Part shown: piece by piece, positions 10,671-23,000 of the stretch
Numbering within the stretch: the first letter of the stretch is position 1
Layout of the letters: every line of letters starts with the position of its first letter
Source of the DNA: Haematococcus lacustris
Lineage: Eukaryota > Chlorophyta > Chlorophyceae > Chlamydomonadales > Haematococcaceae
Length of the DNA: 64,000 nucleotides
Reading direction: 5' to 3'
NCBI GenBank assembly: GCA_030144725.1
Contig: JASKMD010000003.1
Location: 2,810,991 to 2,874,990 of the forward strand
Program-made: the position numbers and the translations under genes
Notes under the pieces: model-generated
Told to the model about the DNA's origin: nothing
What the model saw: only the letters and a program-made list of their open reading frames with translations
The model's database searches: none

Positions 10671-11584
10671 CAACTGCGGCTGGGGCCTCACCAATAACTG
10701 AGGCCCGGCTCCAGGAGGTACTAGCGCAAACACTGACACAGACGCTGCAGCAGATAGTCGTGCCGCAACTGACCTCCATCAATCAAACTATTGAGACAGT
10801 TAAGAGCGAGTTGCAGAATGTCCAATACGACGTAGCCAAACTCAGTGTGGGGCACATTGAGCTAGAGGGAGAAACGAGGGAGGTGCGTGCAGAGATGGCC
10901 TCAGTGGAGCAGCGCTGCAGCGTGCAGCTAGCAGCAATGGCCTTCAACATCCAGCTAGCAACAGAGCAGCGCAGCAATGCGGGGGTGGTGGTCTTCTTTG
11001 CCCCCCGCCCTGATGAGGCAGCCATCAAGGCTCTGTGCACCAGCGTCGGCGTCACTGATGCCCGGGTGATGCACTCTAGCCCGACCATCGCTAAGGTCAG
11101 TGTCGGCTCCCATGCCTCAGCCCTCAACGTTCTGGCTGCTGCCCAGCAGGCCGCACTCCCAGCAGACCTGGGGAAGGGTCCGCTACAGCGGGTCGTGTGG
11201 CCAGCTCGCCGGCAGCTGCAGGCAGTTGTGGATAAGAGCAGTGTGCGGTCCCCTGTGCATGGCATGCGTTTTGAATGCAACAAGTCACGCACAGCCATCA
11301 TCACCACCTGGAAGGGGAAGCAGATTACTTACCCCCTGTTTGTCCACCTCAGCAACCTCAGCAAGCCAGACCTGAAGAGCATGGATGAGTGCAGCATTGA
11401 GGCAGCATGTGAGTATGCGGCTGCGGACCAGCCTGCAGCTTTTCTCCTACCAAGGTCCCTCGCCACACGTCAACAGCAGCAGCAGCATCAACAGCAGCAG
11501 CAGGGTGCGGCAGCAGCTGCCGCAGCAATGGAAGAGGACAACCAGCCTGCAGATCCTAACCCTCCCCCGCCCCCCCCCCCCTAA
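10388..11584 (+). CDS. LINE ORF1-type protein (coiled coil, poly-Gln, nucleic-acid-binding-like C half)
   Basis: The frame encodes 398 residues from an ATG in a good context (gacATGG) and lies about 570 bp upstream of the reverse-transcriptase ORF, which is the ORF1 position of L1-type LINEs. Residues about 45-75 form an acidic helix leading into a 20-plus residue poly-Gln run (CAG repeat). Residues about 95-190 are heptad-like (EVLAQTLTQTLQQ..., TVKSELQNVQYDVAKLS...) and predict a coiled coil. A globular region follows (VVVFFAPRPDEAAIKALC...). The end has further Gln, Ala and Pro runs. In known L1-type elements ORF1p is an RNA chaperone that trimerises through its coiled coil. The assignment rests on position and architecture; there is no catalytic motif. 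Confidence 0.65.
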
Positions 11585-11587
11585 CCG

Positions 11588-11945
11588 GGTGCAGCGCAGT
11601 GCAGCAGCAGCAGCAGCAGGGGGCCCTAACCGGGCACCAGCCGGTAAGGCTCCGGGCAAGACAGCTGCGCCGGGCAGCCGCCCCGCCTCGCCTGACCAGG
11701 TGCAGCGCAGTGCAGCAGCAACAGCAGCAGCAGCAGCAGGGGGGCCTAACCAGGCACCAGCCGGCAAGGCTTCGGGGAGACAGCTGCACCGGGCAGCCGC
11801 CCCGCCTCGCCTAACCAGGCGCAGCGCAGTGCAGCAGCAGCAGCAGCAGCGGGCCCCAGCCAGACAACAGCTAAGACTGTGGCACCAGGTCGCCCCACCC
11901 TGCCCAACCAGACACAGCGCAACGCAGCAGCAACAACAGCAGTCC
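11588..11945. repeat. About 118-bp imperfect tandem repeats between LINE ORFs
   Basis: Three copies and a decayed fourth of a unit beginning GTGCAGCGCAGTGCAGCAGCAG and including CACCAGCCGG and GCAGCCGCCCCGCCTCGCC. The number of CAG triplets varies between copies. All frames across it are short or low complexity, so I read it as the inter-ORF spacer of the LINE. Confidence 0.8.
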
Positions 11946-12151
11946 TCAGCCATCTGCCCCCCCCCCCGCCCTTCCCCCTGGGGGGTGGCGGCCACTCGGC
12001 CCCAGGCTCCCCAACCAAGAGCCGCCCACTCTCTCCCCCTTTGGGGAACCACCGCACAAGGCATCAAGCGGGGTTAGGTGCGTCTGGGGAGACTCCTACG
12101 GGTAAGCTCAGGGCGGTGGGGGCTCAGGGCGTGGGAGAGGGTCGGGGCTAG

Positions 12152-15100
12152 GGACTCGCCCCTCGAGAGCTCAGGTTAGCGGTCCACAATGTGAATGGCC
12201 TTAAGCATGACACCACCTCAGTCAAGTTCACAGCTATTAGGAGGCTGGTGGCCGAGCATGATGTCATCGCTCTGTGCGAGACACGCAGCAATAGGATAGC
12301 GGAGTTCATGCAGCATGCGCCCACCCATAGTGCCTTTCACACTACTGTTTCACGTCAGGGGGTGCCGGGTCAGGGGGTGGCCCTTCTGCTGCGCAAGGAG
12401 CTAGCCAGGCACGCCAGGCTATGGCGCACCAGTAGTGCCATGCAGCTGCTTTGGGTCAGGCTGGCAGGGTGTGTGTGCGGGCTTGAGGGCGATGTGTTGC
12501 TGGGTGTGGGCTACATACCCCCCGCTCACAATGTCTCTGAGCACTTCAACCACTTGCTGCTAGAGCTCCAGGAGGCTACATCACACACACCACATGTCCT
12601 CCTGATGGGTGACCTGAACTCTCATTTAGGCAAGCTAAGCGAGATAAGTGACCTCCATGGCTGGTCCATGCAGCATCCGGAGCTTTGCGTGCCTAGGATT
12701 GGCCCGGCCAAGTCTAACCAAGCGGGCAGGGAGTTGATTGACGTGCTGTCAGCTACAGGCCTTGTTGCCACTACCGGCAGGGGACATGGGGACATGGGGC
12801 AGCGCACCTGTAGAGCTAGCACCCGCACGGAGCACATCATCATGTCTGAGTCGGTTTACTCTTTGAGCCACACATCTTCCTTTCCCGACGCTTGTCATGA
12901 GTTTGACCACTCCCCCATCACCCTGTCTTTCAAGGCACCAGCACAAGCCACTACGCCCATTCACACCTGCAATGCTGACTGCCACACTGGCCCACAGTTG
13001 CAATGGAAGCCAGATCAGGCTGCACGGTATGTGGGTGCCCTTATTGCCTTGGAAGAGGAGGTCATGGCTGTGCAGCAGGCTGTTGAGCAAGGCACACACC
13101 CTGACTCCATCAACCGCTTTGTGCATGACATCATATCACGGGCTGCGGGCAGTGCGGGGATGCTCAAGCCAAGGCTCTGCCCGCTGGCACGCGTTGACAA
13201 GCACACCACAGTTAAGCCTGCCTGGTTTGACCAGTCATGCAAGGAGGCTAAAGCCGCACTCTGGCAGGCTCTGCGTAGCGGGGAGGCCTTGCACCTTTAC
13301 AGGGCTAGAAAGCAGGCCTATAGGAGGCTGGTTGCGAGAGCTAAGTCTGCGTGGTCCAAGCACAGAGCTGCCAAGCTTCTAGACATGCTCAAGCACAACC
13401 CTGGGGATGCACTCAAGATGCTCCGAGTCAAGCACGCACGCCAGCAGTCCATGGTTCCCATTGACAAGTGGCATCAGCATCTGCAGGCCTACTTCACAAC
13501 CACCATTGCGGCACATGAAGCACCTGATGTGATCCCTGAGCCAGCCTGGACCAGGCGAGGTGTGCCTGCTCATATGCAAGCCGTCCCTCTTGGGAGAGGC
13601 AGACCTCACTCTGTCCCTGCCCCTGCCCCTGTCACAACACATGCACCTACCTATGAGCTGCCCCATTTTGACAACATCACATCCATTGTTCAAGCACAAC
13701 TTCGTGAACTCAACAATGACACAGCACCTGGCCTGGATGGGGTCCCAGCCCCCTTCATCAAGCACGCCCGCACAGTTGAGGAGGGTGTTACCACATACTT
13801 GTTGCTCCCTCTGCTTGCCACATGGTTTCACAGCATGATGCGCACTGGGAATATCCCTGCGGCTTGGAAGGTAGCTAGGATCAGCCCCCTCTTCAAGGAC
13901 ACAAACCCCACAGACCCCAACAAGTACAGAATGCTTGCTGTGAGTAGTGTGTTGTACCGCCTGTATGCTAACGTCTTGCGGCACGTGCTGACTGCCTGGT
14001 GCATGACACACAAAGTGCTGCCAGCTGAGCAGTTTGGGTTCATCCCGGGACGCAGCACCATGCAACCCATGTTCATTCTGCGCCATCTTGTCCACGCTCA
14101 AAAGGCTAGCGCAGATGCCAAGCACCGCAAGCTTTACACTGCCTTCATTGACTTCAAACAGGCCTATGACCACATACCTCGACAACAATTGTGGGAGCAC
14201 TTACGGGTTGGGGTCAAGCTGCCACAGCCCTTGCTTGCCTGCCTGGAGGGTCTGTATAGGGATGATAGCTATGTGCTGATAGATGGCCCCCACCGCACCC
14301 CCCCAGTGATTCCGGACCAAGGTGTCAAGCAAGGCTGCCCCATCAGCCCACTCCTGTTTGCTCTCTATGTTCATGACATTAGTAAGGAGTTCCTGGGTCC
14401 TGTTGATGCTGTGAGGGTGCAAGGCACACCTGTCACCCACTTCATGTATGCTGATGACCTGACCCTGGTGAGCACCTCGCCCCACGGGCTGCAGCGGCTG
14501 GTCTGCCAGCTTCAAGGCTTTGCAGACAGGAAACACCTTACAGTCAATGTGGGCAAGTCAAAGGTGATGGTCTTCAATGGCAACTCACAAACAGCAGCAC
14601 CTAGCATTCGGTACAAGCATGAGATCCTGCCTGTGGTGAGAGAGTTCAAGTACTTAGGCATGCACTTCAACCCCAGCGCCACCCCTGCTTTTGCTGCCAC
14701 TCATATGAGGGCTGGCATGTTCCTTGCCATGCGCCAGGCGTGCAAGCGTGCTAGAGAGTATGGGGTCCTGCATGATCCCTATGCCCTGTGTCACCTCATT
14801 AGAGCGTTTGTGCTCCCCTTAGGGCTGTATGGCAGCCAGGTATGGGGCACTGCCTTCCTTGGGCACGGTATGCAGCTCTCCAACCCAGTGCAAACACGCA
14901 TGCTCAGCTTTCTCAGGTTTGCTGCCAGGGTACGTGGCTCAGTGTCAGGCCTGATGGTGCTGCATGAGTTGGGGCAGCTGCCCCTCCAGCTTTATTGGCT
15001 TAGGGCTGCATGCAAGTTCTGGAACACTGCCAAACTTTCCCACAGTGACCTGCTAATGAGGGTCATCAAGGCAGATGTGGAGTTAGGCAGGGGTTGCCAG

Positions 15101-15699
15101 GCCAGCTGGAGTGCTCAGTTCCAACTTGCCGCCAGAGAGCTGATGGGGGGTGAGTTCACTTTGAGCCCGGACATGGTCCTAGGCACCAAGGCTATGGAAG
15201 TGAAGTGGCTCGAGAGGTGGGGGAGGCGTTGGGTTGGGTTTGAGGGAGACCCTAGATTGCCTGAGACGGTGCATCGGGAGAGATGTTCGTATGCTGCATG
15301 GTTCAAGCATGGGGACGGCATTGGCATCAATCACATGGCACCACACCTGCTTAACAGACAGCTATCTACAGAAGTTCGCACGAGCTTGACTAGGTTCAGG
15401 TTAGGCAACAGCGGTCTGGGGGTGGAGAAGGCTCGGTTTGAGGGGGTAACTTTCATTGATCGCACATGCACCAGATGCACAGAGGGGGTAGTGGATGACG
15501 CCATGCATTTCATCTTGAGTGCACTGCCACGAGTTCCATCAGGGAGCAGCCGGAGTTTGCCATGACTCTACAGAACAATAATGAGAATTTGCATGACTTC
15601 ATGTTGAGCCCATGTGCACCTTTGTTTGTGCACCTTGCTTTGAAGTGCGTTACAGAAAGTCCCGAACCCCTAGAGGGGGAGGGCGGCCTAGCAGCCTAA
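12152..15699 (+). pseudogene. L1-like LINE ORF2: AP endonuclease plus reverse transcriptase, frameshifted near the end
   Basis: The open frame begins after a TAG at 12149-12151; no ATG lies before the conserved VHNVNGL start of the endonuclease (first good residues near 12182). The endonuclease part shows ALCETRS, GDLNSHLG (about residues 140-146 counting from 12191) and DHSPI. The reverse transcriptase shows EQFGFIPGRS, AFIDFKQAYDHI, QGCPISPLLFALYV and the catalytic YADD at 14447-14458. A Cys-His motif (CTRC...H) closes the protein. After 15517 (HFIL) the frame is lost; shifting by one base restores L-x-C and about 55 further codons to a stop at 15697-15699. One base therefore seems to be missing near 15518, in nature or in assembly. 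Enough is intact that the element may be young. Confidence 0.9.
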
Positions 15700-16540
15700 C
15701 GGCTGACGGCTTAAGCGGTGTAAGCCACATCATCATCACCAAGCCAGTGGCAGCTGTCGACTATAGCGCTGGATACAGAGTGTCGTTATCAGTTTTAGTA
15801 CAACCTGTGGTACAACCTGTAGTACCTGTAGGTCCTGTACCCCCCAGCGTGCCTACATTGCAGATACATTCACAGATCTACTCCCTGACGCGTTCAAACA
15901 CACACACATCATCGTTCAACCACGTGTTGAAGCTACTCTCCATCGCAACCGTGCATCATTGTCTCAAGCAAATCAAGGTACACTGAGCTGACTCGCTCAA
16001 CAACGTCGCTGTGCCGCCATCCCCTGATGTCACACACTGCACCTGCCTGCATGAATGTCAATGTTCGTCCGTTGCATGTACCTCGCATAATATTGCACGT
16101 GTCAGCCAGATCAACGGCTGACCGCCCGACCCTCACCAGTGACTCTCCCCTTTGGATACATTGCAGGCTGCTAAGCTGTGCAAGCTGCCATCACATGTTC
16201 CACATCAGCTGCTACACCCACCACCTGCTTCATGCCAACCAAACATCCACCCACACCCTTACAGCACAATGTGACACTAGACCAAGCAACACAACACAGC
16301 AAGCCACACTATGTTCCATCAAACTTTGCTGGCTATTTAATTCGTGACTCAAGCACACCTTCAAGTCACCATGTGCACTGAATAAGCAGCAGGACGCCCT
16401 ATGTATTGCTGTGACCCGTCACACACCCACCCCTGCTGCATGCATTACATGGTGAGCGCATTACTATTCAGCATCCTCTGCTAAGTTCCCCCTCTGCCCT
16501 GCCAGACCCCCCTGCCAACCCCCTCTCTAGCTCCAAAGGC
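15700..16540. other. No gene seen; LINE 3' region and unassigned sequence
   Basis: The segment follows the LINE reading frames. No poly(A) tail, obvious target-site duplication or conserved protein is visible, so the 3' limit of the element is open. Short repeats of CTGTAGTACCTGTAGGTCC type occur at 15800-15840. Confidence 0.4.
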
Positions 16541-16690
16541 CTGCCCCTGCCCCTGCCCCTGCCCCTGCCCCTGCCCCTGCCCCTGCCCCTGCCCCTGCCC
16601 CTGCCCCTGCCCCTGCCCCTGCCCCTGCCCCTGCCCCTGCCCCTGCCCCTGCCCCTGCCCCTGCCCCTGCCCCTGCCCCTGCCCCTGCCC
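16541..16690. repeat. (CCCCTG)25 hexanucleotide array
   Basis: An essentially perfect 150-bp array, the same hexamer as the one broken by the assembly gap 4.6 kb further on. Dipeptide-repeat open frames across it (Gly-Gln, Gly-Arg, Gly-Ala) are artefacts of the six-base unit. Confidence 0.98.
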
Positions 16691-17040
16691 AAAGACTGCC
16701 CAGTGGCCACATTCAGCCTGCCTGGCACCCACCACTTGGACCACTCTTGGCACACGTGTCGCTGCAGCCACTGGTGTTGCCACCTGGGCATACGAAGGCT
16801 ACAATCAAAGCCAGCGTTAAGGTCACAGCCGCTAACTGCAGCTGAACCCCTGTGTATCACACAGGCCGTGCCCACACAGGGCATGCACACATTCAGGCCT
16901 AGTGCCATAGCTCAGCTGTGGCAGGTTTGTGGCAGGTCTGTGGCATGCTGCGCTGCACGGCTGTGGCAGGCTCGCCCCTCAGCACTACCCAGGTGTTGCA
17001 GACTGGCTGTACCAGACCTCCAGCACAGCTGATGGGCGGG
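16691..17040. other. No gene seen; 3' side of the kinase gene
   Basis: The segment lies just beyond the inferred stop of the minus-strand kinase gene. I see no coding evidence on the plus strand. Candidate TGTAA poly(A) signals for the kinase mRNA on the minus strand are only found further away, near 16445 and 16259. Confidence 0.4.
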
Positions 17041-20000
17041 TCATGGCAGCGATGGGTATGGCAAAGTGAGGCAACTGGGGGGGTATGCCGCAGTGGATCT
17101 GTCTGACAACGGGGAAGCTGGGGGCGCTGCTGCCGCCGCTGCTGCTGCTGCTGCCGCTGCCGCTGCCTCTGTCACCACCGCTTGTGCCGCAGCAGCAGTG
17201 GGGCTGCCCAGGGGGAACAGCAGGCTGGCAACATCCCTCAAAAGTGCTTCTGGCAAGGGGTGGAGCTGGAAGGGGTTGGGCAGCAGATCAGGCGCCACAG
17301 CCTCCTGCAAACCCTCAGGATTTGAACCCGGACCTGACACCCCGGGTGGGGCACCAGCCGACACCAGCCGTGGTGGGGCCTGCGGACCGTCAAGTCCAGC
17401 AGGCTGGTGTCCCTGATGCAAGCATGGTGGCGGGGACTGGCCGCCCTGACCTCCCCCGTGGCAATCGTCCCCCCAGCTGACCTGAGGCAGGGCTAGGCCT
17501 ACCTGGTCTGTTGGCGCCTGCTGCTCGGGGGCCCACTGCCCCTGATGGGTGCTGGGGGTGGGTGCAATGCCCCCTACCCCTAGTACCCCCAGCCCCCAGA
17601 CCACCTCCACAGGGGTGTGGGGGGAGGGAGGGAAGCCAAAGGAGTCGCTGCGCCTCAGGCTGCTGGCCTGCGTGGTGACCAGGCTGCTGGGCCCACCCTG
17701 CACGCCTGCCAGCCCCTCCTGCCTGCGCCCCTCCCGCTCCAAGCTGCTGCTTGCTTGGTTGTGACTCGACGGATTGACTGCAGCCTCTGCCCCTACTCCC
17801 ACCTCTGGCCCTACCTCCACCCCTCCTTCCCCGCCCGTGCCCCTCCTCTCCTCACCCCCTGGGCCAAGCCCTCCGCAGCCACCTGCTCCATCCAGCCACC
17901 CAGCGCCCTCCTTCCCCGCGAAGCGCAGCTGCCAATCCCACACCTCCTCGTCGGCCGCCGCCGCTGCTGCCACCACCTCAGGCGGGGGAGCAGTCAGCCT
18001 GCTGCCCGCGCTCCTGCTGCTGCAGGCACGCCTTCTCAAGGACCATGCAGGCGGCAGGGGGCTGCATGCCGACCCCCCTCGCAGTGCTGCCGGACACCGC
18101 GCGCTGCAGGCAGCACCTGACACTAGCCAGGGAGGGCACCGGGGTCCCCGGCCGCCGTCCCTGCCACTGCTGCTGCTGCTGCTGCCCTCATGCCTGGACA
18201 TGGCCCACGGCCTGGGCTGTAACAACACCTGCTCCGCCTCCACTCCCCCAACCATGCACGCTGCGCTGCCAGCTCGGCGCCGCCCTGCAGCTGCTGCTGG
18301 CACCCCAGGCACTGCCACCGCCCTCCCCGCAGGCCCTGATACTGCTGTGGCCCAGGCAGGGGCCCCAGGTGCATCATGCCACCCCCCGCCCGCGTCCGCA
18401 CTCACACCGTCTTGGCCACTGCTGGCTGTTGGATCCTGCTTCGGCCCCACCCCTAGGCCTCCCGCCACCTCAGCCCCAGCCCAGCCCTCGGCTCTGGCAC
18501 CACCCTGTGCCGCTGCCTGGCTGCAGCCTAAAGAGAGCACAGCCTGTTCAGCAGGAAGCTGGGCAGCGCAGCTTTGGGGGAGCTGGAGGCGGTGTGGGCC
18601 GGCAGGAATTGAACCCGTGACCCTTGGGCCTGCGGGCTGTGGTGATGGGTGAGGCAGCGGAGGAGGGGGAGGCGTTGAGAGAGGGGGAGGGGCGGGACGC
18701 TGAGGCTGGCCAGGGTGGGTGCTGAAGAGGCTGCGGCCAGCCCAGCTGTGCTGTGGGGCTGTAGGGTCAGGGGCGGGTGGGTGGTCCCCGGATGAGCAGT
18801 CAGGCTGGGGCCGCGACACAGCGTCTAGGCTGCGGTGCCACAGTGTTGAAGCGCTGGTCTGCTGCCAGCTGACACTCGGGCTGTGTCCACCCAGCTGCAG
18901 CCAGCTGGAGCTGGCCGTGTCTGTGCTCACCCCCTGGCTGCTGCTGAACATCAGGGGCAGGGTGGCAGGGAAGGAGTCGCTGCTGCTGCTGCTGCTGCTG
19001 CTGCCGCTGCTGCTGCTGCTGCTGCCAGTGTGGTAGCGGTTGGAAGGCACTGCTCCTGGGGGTCGAAGGGGTGATGGAGGTGGTGCAGGAGGCTGGGTGG
19101 GGTGGGAGGGCGGGCGGGGCTGACCCAGCTGCTGCTGCTGCTGCTGCTTCCTGGTCCCAGGGCCGAGTGGCAGTTGCTGACTCCACCAGCCGTTCAGCAG
19201 CACCTGGTGGGGCACGTTGCCTTCGCCCTGTCCCTCCTGGACGTCTGCCTCGTCCACCTCTTCATCACCCTGCCCCACAGCCCGTTTGGCCTGCCCCTGG
19301 ATGCCGGCCACTGACTCGGAGTGCAAAGGCAGTGCTGGCAGGTCGTGCAGCAGGGGAGGGGTTGTGGGCAGAGGGCTGCCTTCCTCCCTGCTGCTGCCTG
19401 GACTGCCTTGGGCTGCCACACGCCACAGTGACTCTCCGGTAGTGTGATGAGTGTGAGTGTGATGATCAGGAGTGTGACCGAGGTTTGGGGTGTGATGGGG
19501 GACGAGGCCAGAGGAGTGCAAGGCAGTACACAGAGTGGCCAAGGGAGCCCAGGCAGCAGCTGCCAGTTTGGCGGCTGCCAGGGCTGCTGATGGGCTGATG
19601 CTGAAGTGGAAGTTGGGCAGCGGCTGCTGGCCTTGGCCATGCCTCGGTGCCGGGCTGGGAATTCCATGTTGACCCTGCCCCTGTGCTGACCACCGCCCCT
19701 GCTTGCCTGCACTTGCCTGCTTCTCTGCAGTGCACGGGCCTTCCACTGCCGCCCCCTGGCTGCTTTCCTCATCTGGCAGCAGAGACCCTAGGCCTGTCGC
19801 CTGGATGTTGGCTTGCAGCCATGCTGCTGCTTCCTGGGTCAGGCTCGTGGTCAGGGGTGGGGTGGGCATGGCCGGGGCCCTGTAGGCTGCTTCGTGGTCC
19901 TTCTGGCTGGTGGTCATGCTGGGCAGACGGCTGCTGCTGCGCGCGGCTAAGGCACCCGACTGCTGCCCACTCGACAGATAGTCTTGACCCGCCACGGCAG

Positions 20001-23000
20001 CAGCTGCAGGAGCTGCCAGGACCTCCTCGGTCAGGGGGGCGTAGGTGGGTGTAGCGGAATGAGCGTTGAGGCTGGTTGTGTGCGCATGGGCCAGGCGTGT
20101 GGGGAAGGCTGGAGCGGCAGCAGCAGCAGCAGCAGCAGGGGCGGGGCCAGGGGGGGCCGACCGCCTGTGCGCCAGGTTCCCGTGTGCAGTCATAGGGAGG
20201 AGGTGGGCCAGAGGTGAAGGGGAATCACGCTGTGGAGGGCAGGGGGCGTCGACTTCCAAGCTGCTGCCGCCTGCAGCTGCTGCTGGCTGGGTGGGCAGGT
20301 GCTTTGGCTGGAGCTGCCACGCAGCATCAGGGGCTGCAGCTGGGGAGGGGGTGGAGGGGGGAGGGGAAGGGGATGCGCCAGAGCCCCAGCCCTGAGGTGG
20401 GAGGGAAGGGGGTTCCGGGGCCGTGGGTGGTGGGTGGCATGTCGGCAGGTGTGGTTGTGGTGCGGTGGGCGAGGCTGTGTGTGAGGGTGTGGGCTGGGTT
20501 GGCGAGCAGCAAGGGGGGCTGCGGGGCTGGGAAGATTGGGGAGCAGGCAGCCTGACTATGTGCCCTGCTGCCTCTGCTTCCGCTGCCACTGTCAGCGCTG
20601 CTGCTGTTGATGATGACGATGAAAATGAGGGGAACTCTGTCAACTGCAATGCGGTTCCTGTTGCAGCTAGAGGAGCTGATGCTTGTGCAGCTGGTGCTGC
20701 CGGCATCATTGACCCTATTGCTGCTGCTGCTGCTGCTGCTGCAGCTGGGGAAGTTGCTGGGGCTGTTGCTGCTGGGGCTGTTGCTGCTGGCCGTGCTGTC
20801 AGTGCTGTCAGTGCCTCCACAGTGCCCGCTTGCCAGCCTGGTGCAGGTCTGCCAGGTACACGCAGTAGATGCAGCGGATACACTGGCTGGCCAGGTGACT
20901 GCCCTGGTGAAGGGGGAGGCGAGAAGCTGAGCTGTGATGGGCGTCGGCGGCCAGCTTGCTGCTGTGGTTGAGTTGGAAACTGCTGCCACTGCTGCTGCTG
21001 CTGCTGCTGGGCTGTTCCGCACTGCTGCTGTTGCTGCTGTTTGGGTGATGTAGCAGCAGCTGCTGCAGGGTGGCCACTGGTCATCACAGAGGTGGCCTGC
21101 AGCACCTGCGGGGTGCCGCCTGAGCCTGAGCTTGCACCTACGGCTGCTGAGCTGGCCACTGCTGTGACCCGGTGGGGAGGGGACCTAGGCGTGGTGGTGG
21201 CAGTGGTACCGCAGGGAGAGTAACCCTGAGAGACAGCAGCAGCAACAGTACCACCGATGAAAGCAGCAGCAGCAGCAGCATGCAAAGAATGAGCTGCCCC
21301 CTGCCCCTGCCCCTGCCCCTGCCCCTGCCCCTGCCCCTGCCCCTNNNNNNNNNNNNNNNNNNNNNNNNNNNNNNNNNNNNNNNNNNNNNNNNNNNNNNNN
21401 NNNNNNNNNNNNNNNNNNNNNNNNNNNNNNNNNNNNNNNNNNNNNNNNNNNNNNNNNNNNNNNNNNNNNNNNNNNNNNNNNNNNNNNNNNNNNNNNNNNN
21501 NNNNNNNNNNNNNNNNNNNNNNNNNNNNNNNNNNNNNNNNNNNNNNNNNNNNNNNNNNNNNNNNNNNNNNNNNNNNNNNNNNNNNNNNNNNNNNNNNNNN
21601 NNNNNNNNNNNNNNNNNNNNNNNNNNNNNNNNNNNNNNNNNNNNNNNNNNNNNNNNNNNNNNNNNNNNNNNNNNNNNNNNNNNNNNNNNNNNNNNNNNNN
21701 NNNNNNNNNNNNNNNNNNNNNNNNNNNNNNNNNNNNNNNNNNNNNNNNNNNNNNNNNNNNNNNNNNNNNNNNNNNNNNNNNNNNNNNNNNNNNNNNNNNN
21801 NNNNNNNNNNNNNNNNNNNNNNNNNNNNNNNNNNNNNNNNNNNNCCCCTGCCCCTGCCCCTGCCCCTGCCCCTGCCCCTGCCCCTGCCCCTGCCCCTGCC
21901 CCTGCCCCTGCCCCTGCCCCTGCCCCTGCCCCTGCCCCTGCCCCTGCCCCTGCCCCTGCCCACAGTAGCTCATCACCTTGGGGGACTTCTGCATCCCTCC
22001 ACCGCCAGTCATCGCTGCTGACATGGCCGAGGGGCTGTGCTGCTGGTGCGCTGCCTGGCTACACTGCCAATGCATCATGGCACTCAGGCGGGCCACCACC
22101 TCGTTAAACTGCGGCCTGCTCACAGGGCAGCAGGGAACAGCAGCATGGCATGGAGCAGCATGGCAGTGCCAGGACACAGTAGGGCGGGGGCCAGGGATGC
22201 AGGGTCTGAGTCGAGAGCTGCAGAGCAAACAGAGGAGGGTGAGAAGTGGGGATGAGGGAGAGGAAGAAAAACATGGATGCCCAGAGCTTCACGTGCCCAG
22301 GCCCCCACCCCCTTCTACCGCGCCCCTGCCCCCTCCCCCTCCTACCGCTCCCCTGCCTCCTCCTCCCTCGCCTTCCCCTTCACCTTGCCTCCGCCTCCTG
22401 CGCCCAGCACTCGGCCATGAGCGCCTTGTACGGTGCTAGGTTTACTCGGGAGCTGACCGGCAGCAGCTCGTCAGGCGGCAGCTCAGGACGGAAGTTGTCG
22501 TGCACATGGTTGAAGGTCACCTGCATCAGGCCAGGTACGCAACACTGTTGCCGGCGGCGGCTGCAAGATGCAGCGGTCGACTACTGCCCCAGCAGGCTTA
22601 CCTGCACGCTGTAGTAGCCGGTGTAGGGAACCTGCCAGGTCAGCAGCTCCCACATGATGATCTGCATGCATAGATTGCAAGCATAATGATGGGCAGTGCA
22701 TGGAGTGTGTGATGACCAGGTGTCCATTTTCGCGTCAGATCCAGCAGAGCCTGTAGATTCAAGTAGTAGTTTTAATCTTGAGCTCGCTTACCCCGAAGCT
22801 GAAGATATCCGCAGCCTTGCTGCTCCGACCTGCGCACATAAGCGCGCGTCGCACATTGGAGTTCTGTTTGCCACAACAAGCGAGGTACCTTGCAAGAGTC
22901 GCGGGGTCCCGCTTACCCGTGCGCAAGACTTCCGGTGCAAGCCAGCGAGGGTTTGTGGTACGGCCGGTTTGTACTGCTCCGCCAGTTGCCTCTTCTAGCT

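Noticed and set aside
11385..12077. Frames between LINE ORF1 and ORF2 as a third protein
   Set aside because: They cross CAG-containing tandem repeats in several frames and lack any domain.
17066..20971. Plus-strand frames opposite the kinase tail
   Set aside because: The minus strand has the continuous frame linked to the kinase domain by good splice sites; plus-strand frames are short overlapping shadows in GC-rich DNA.
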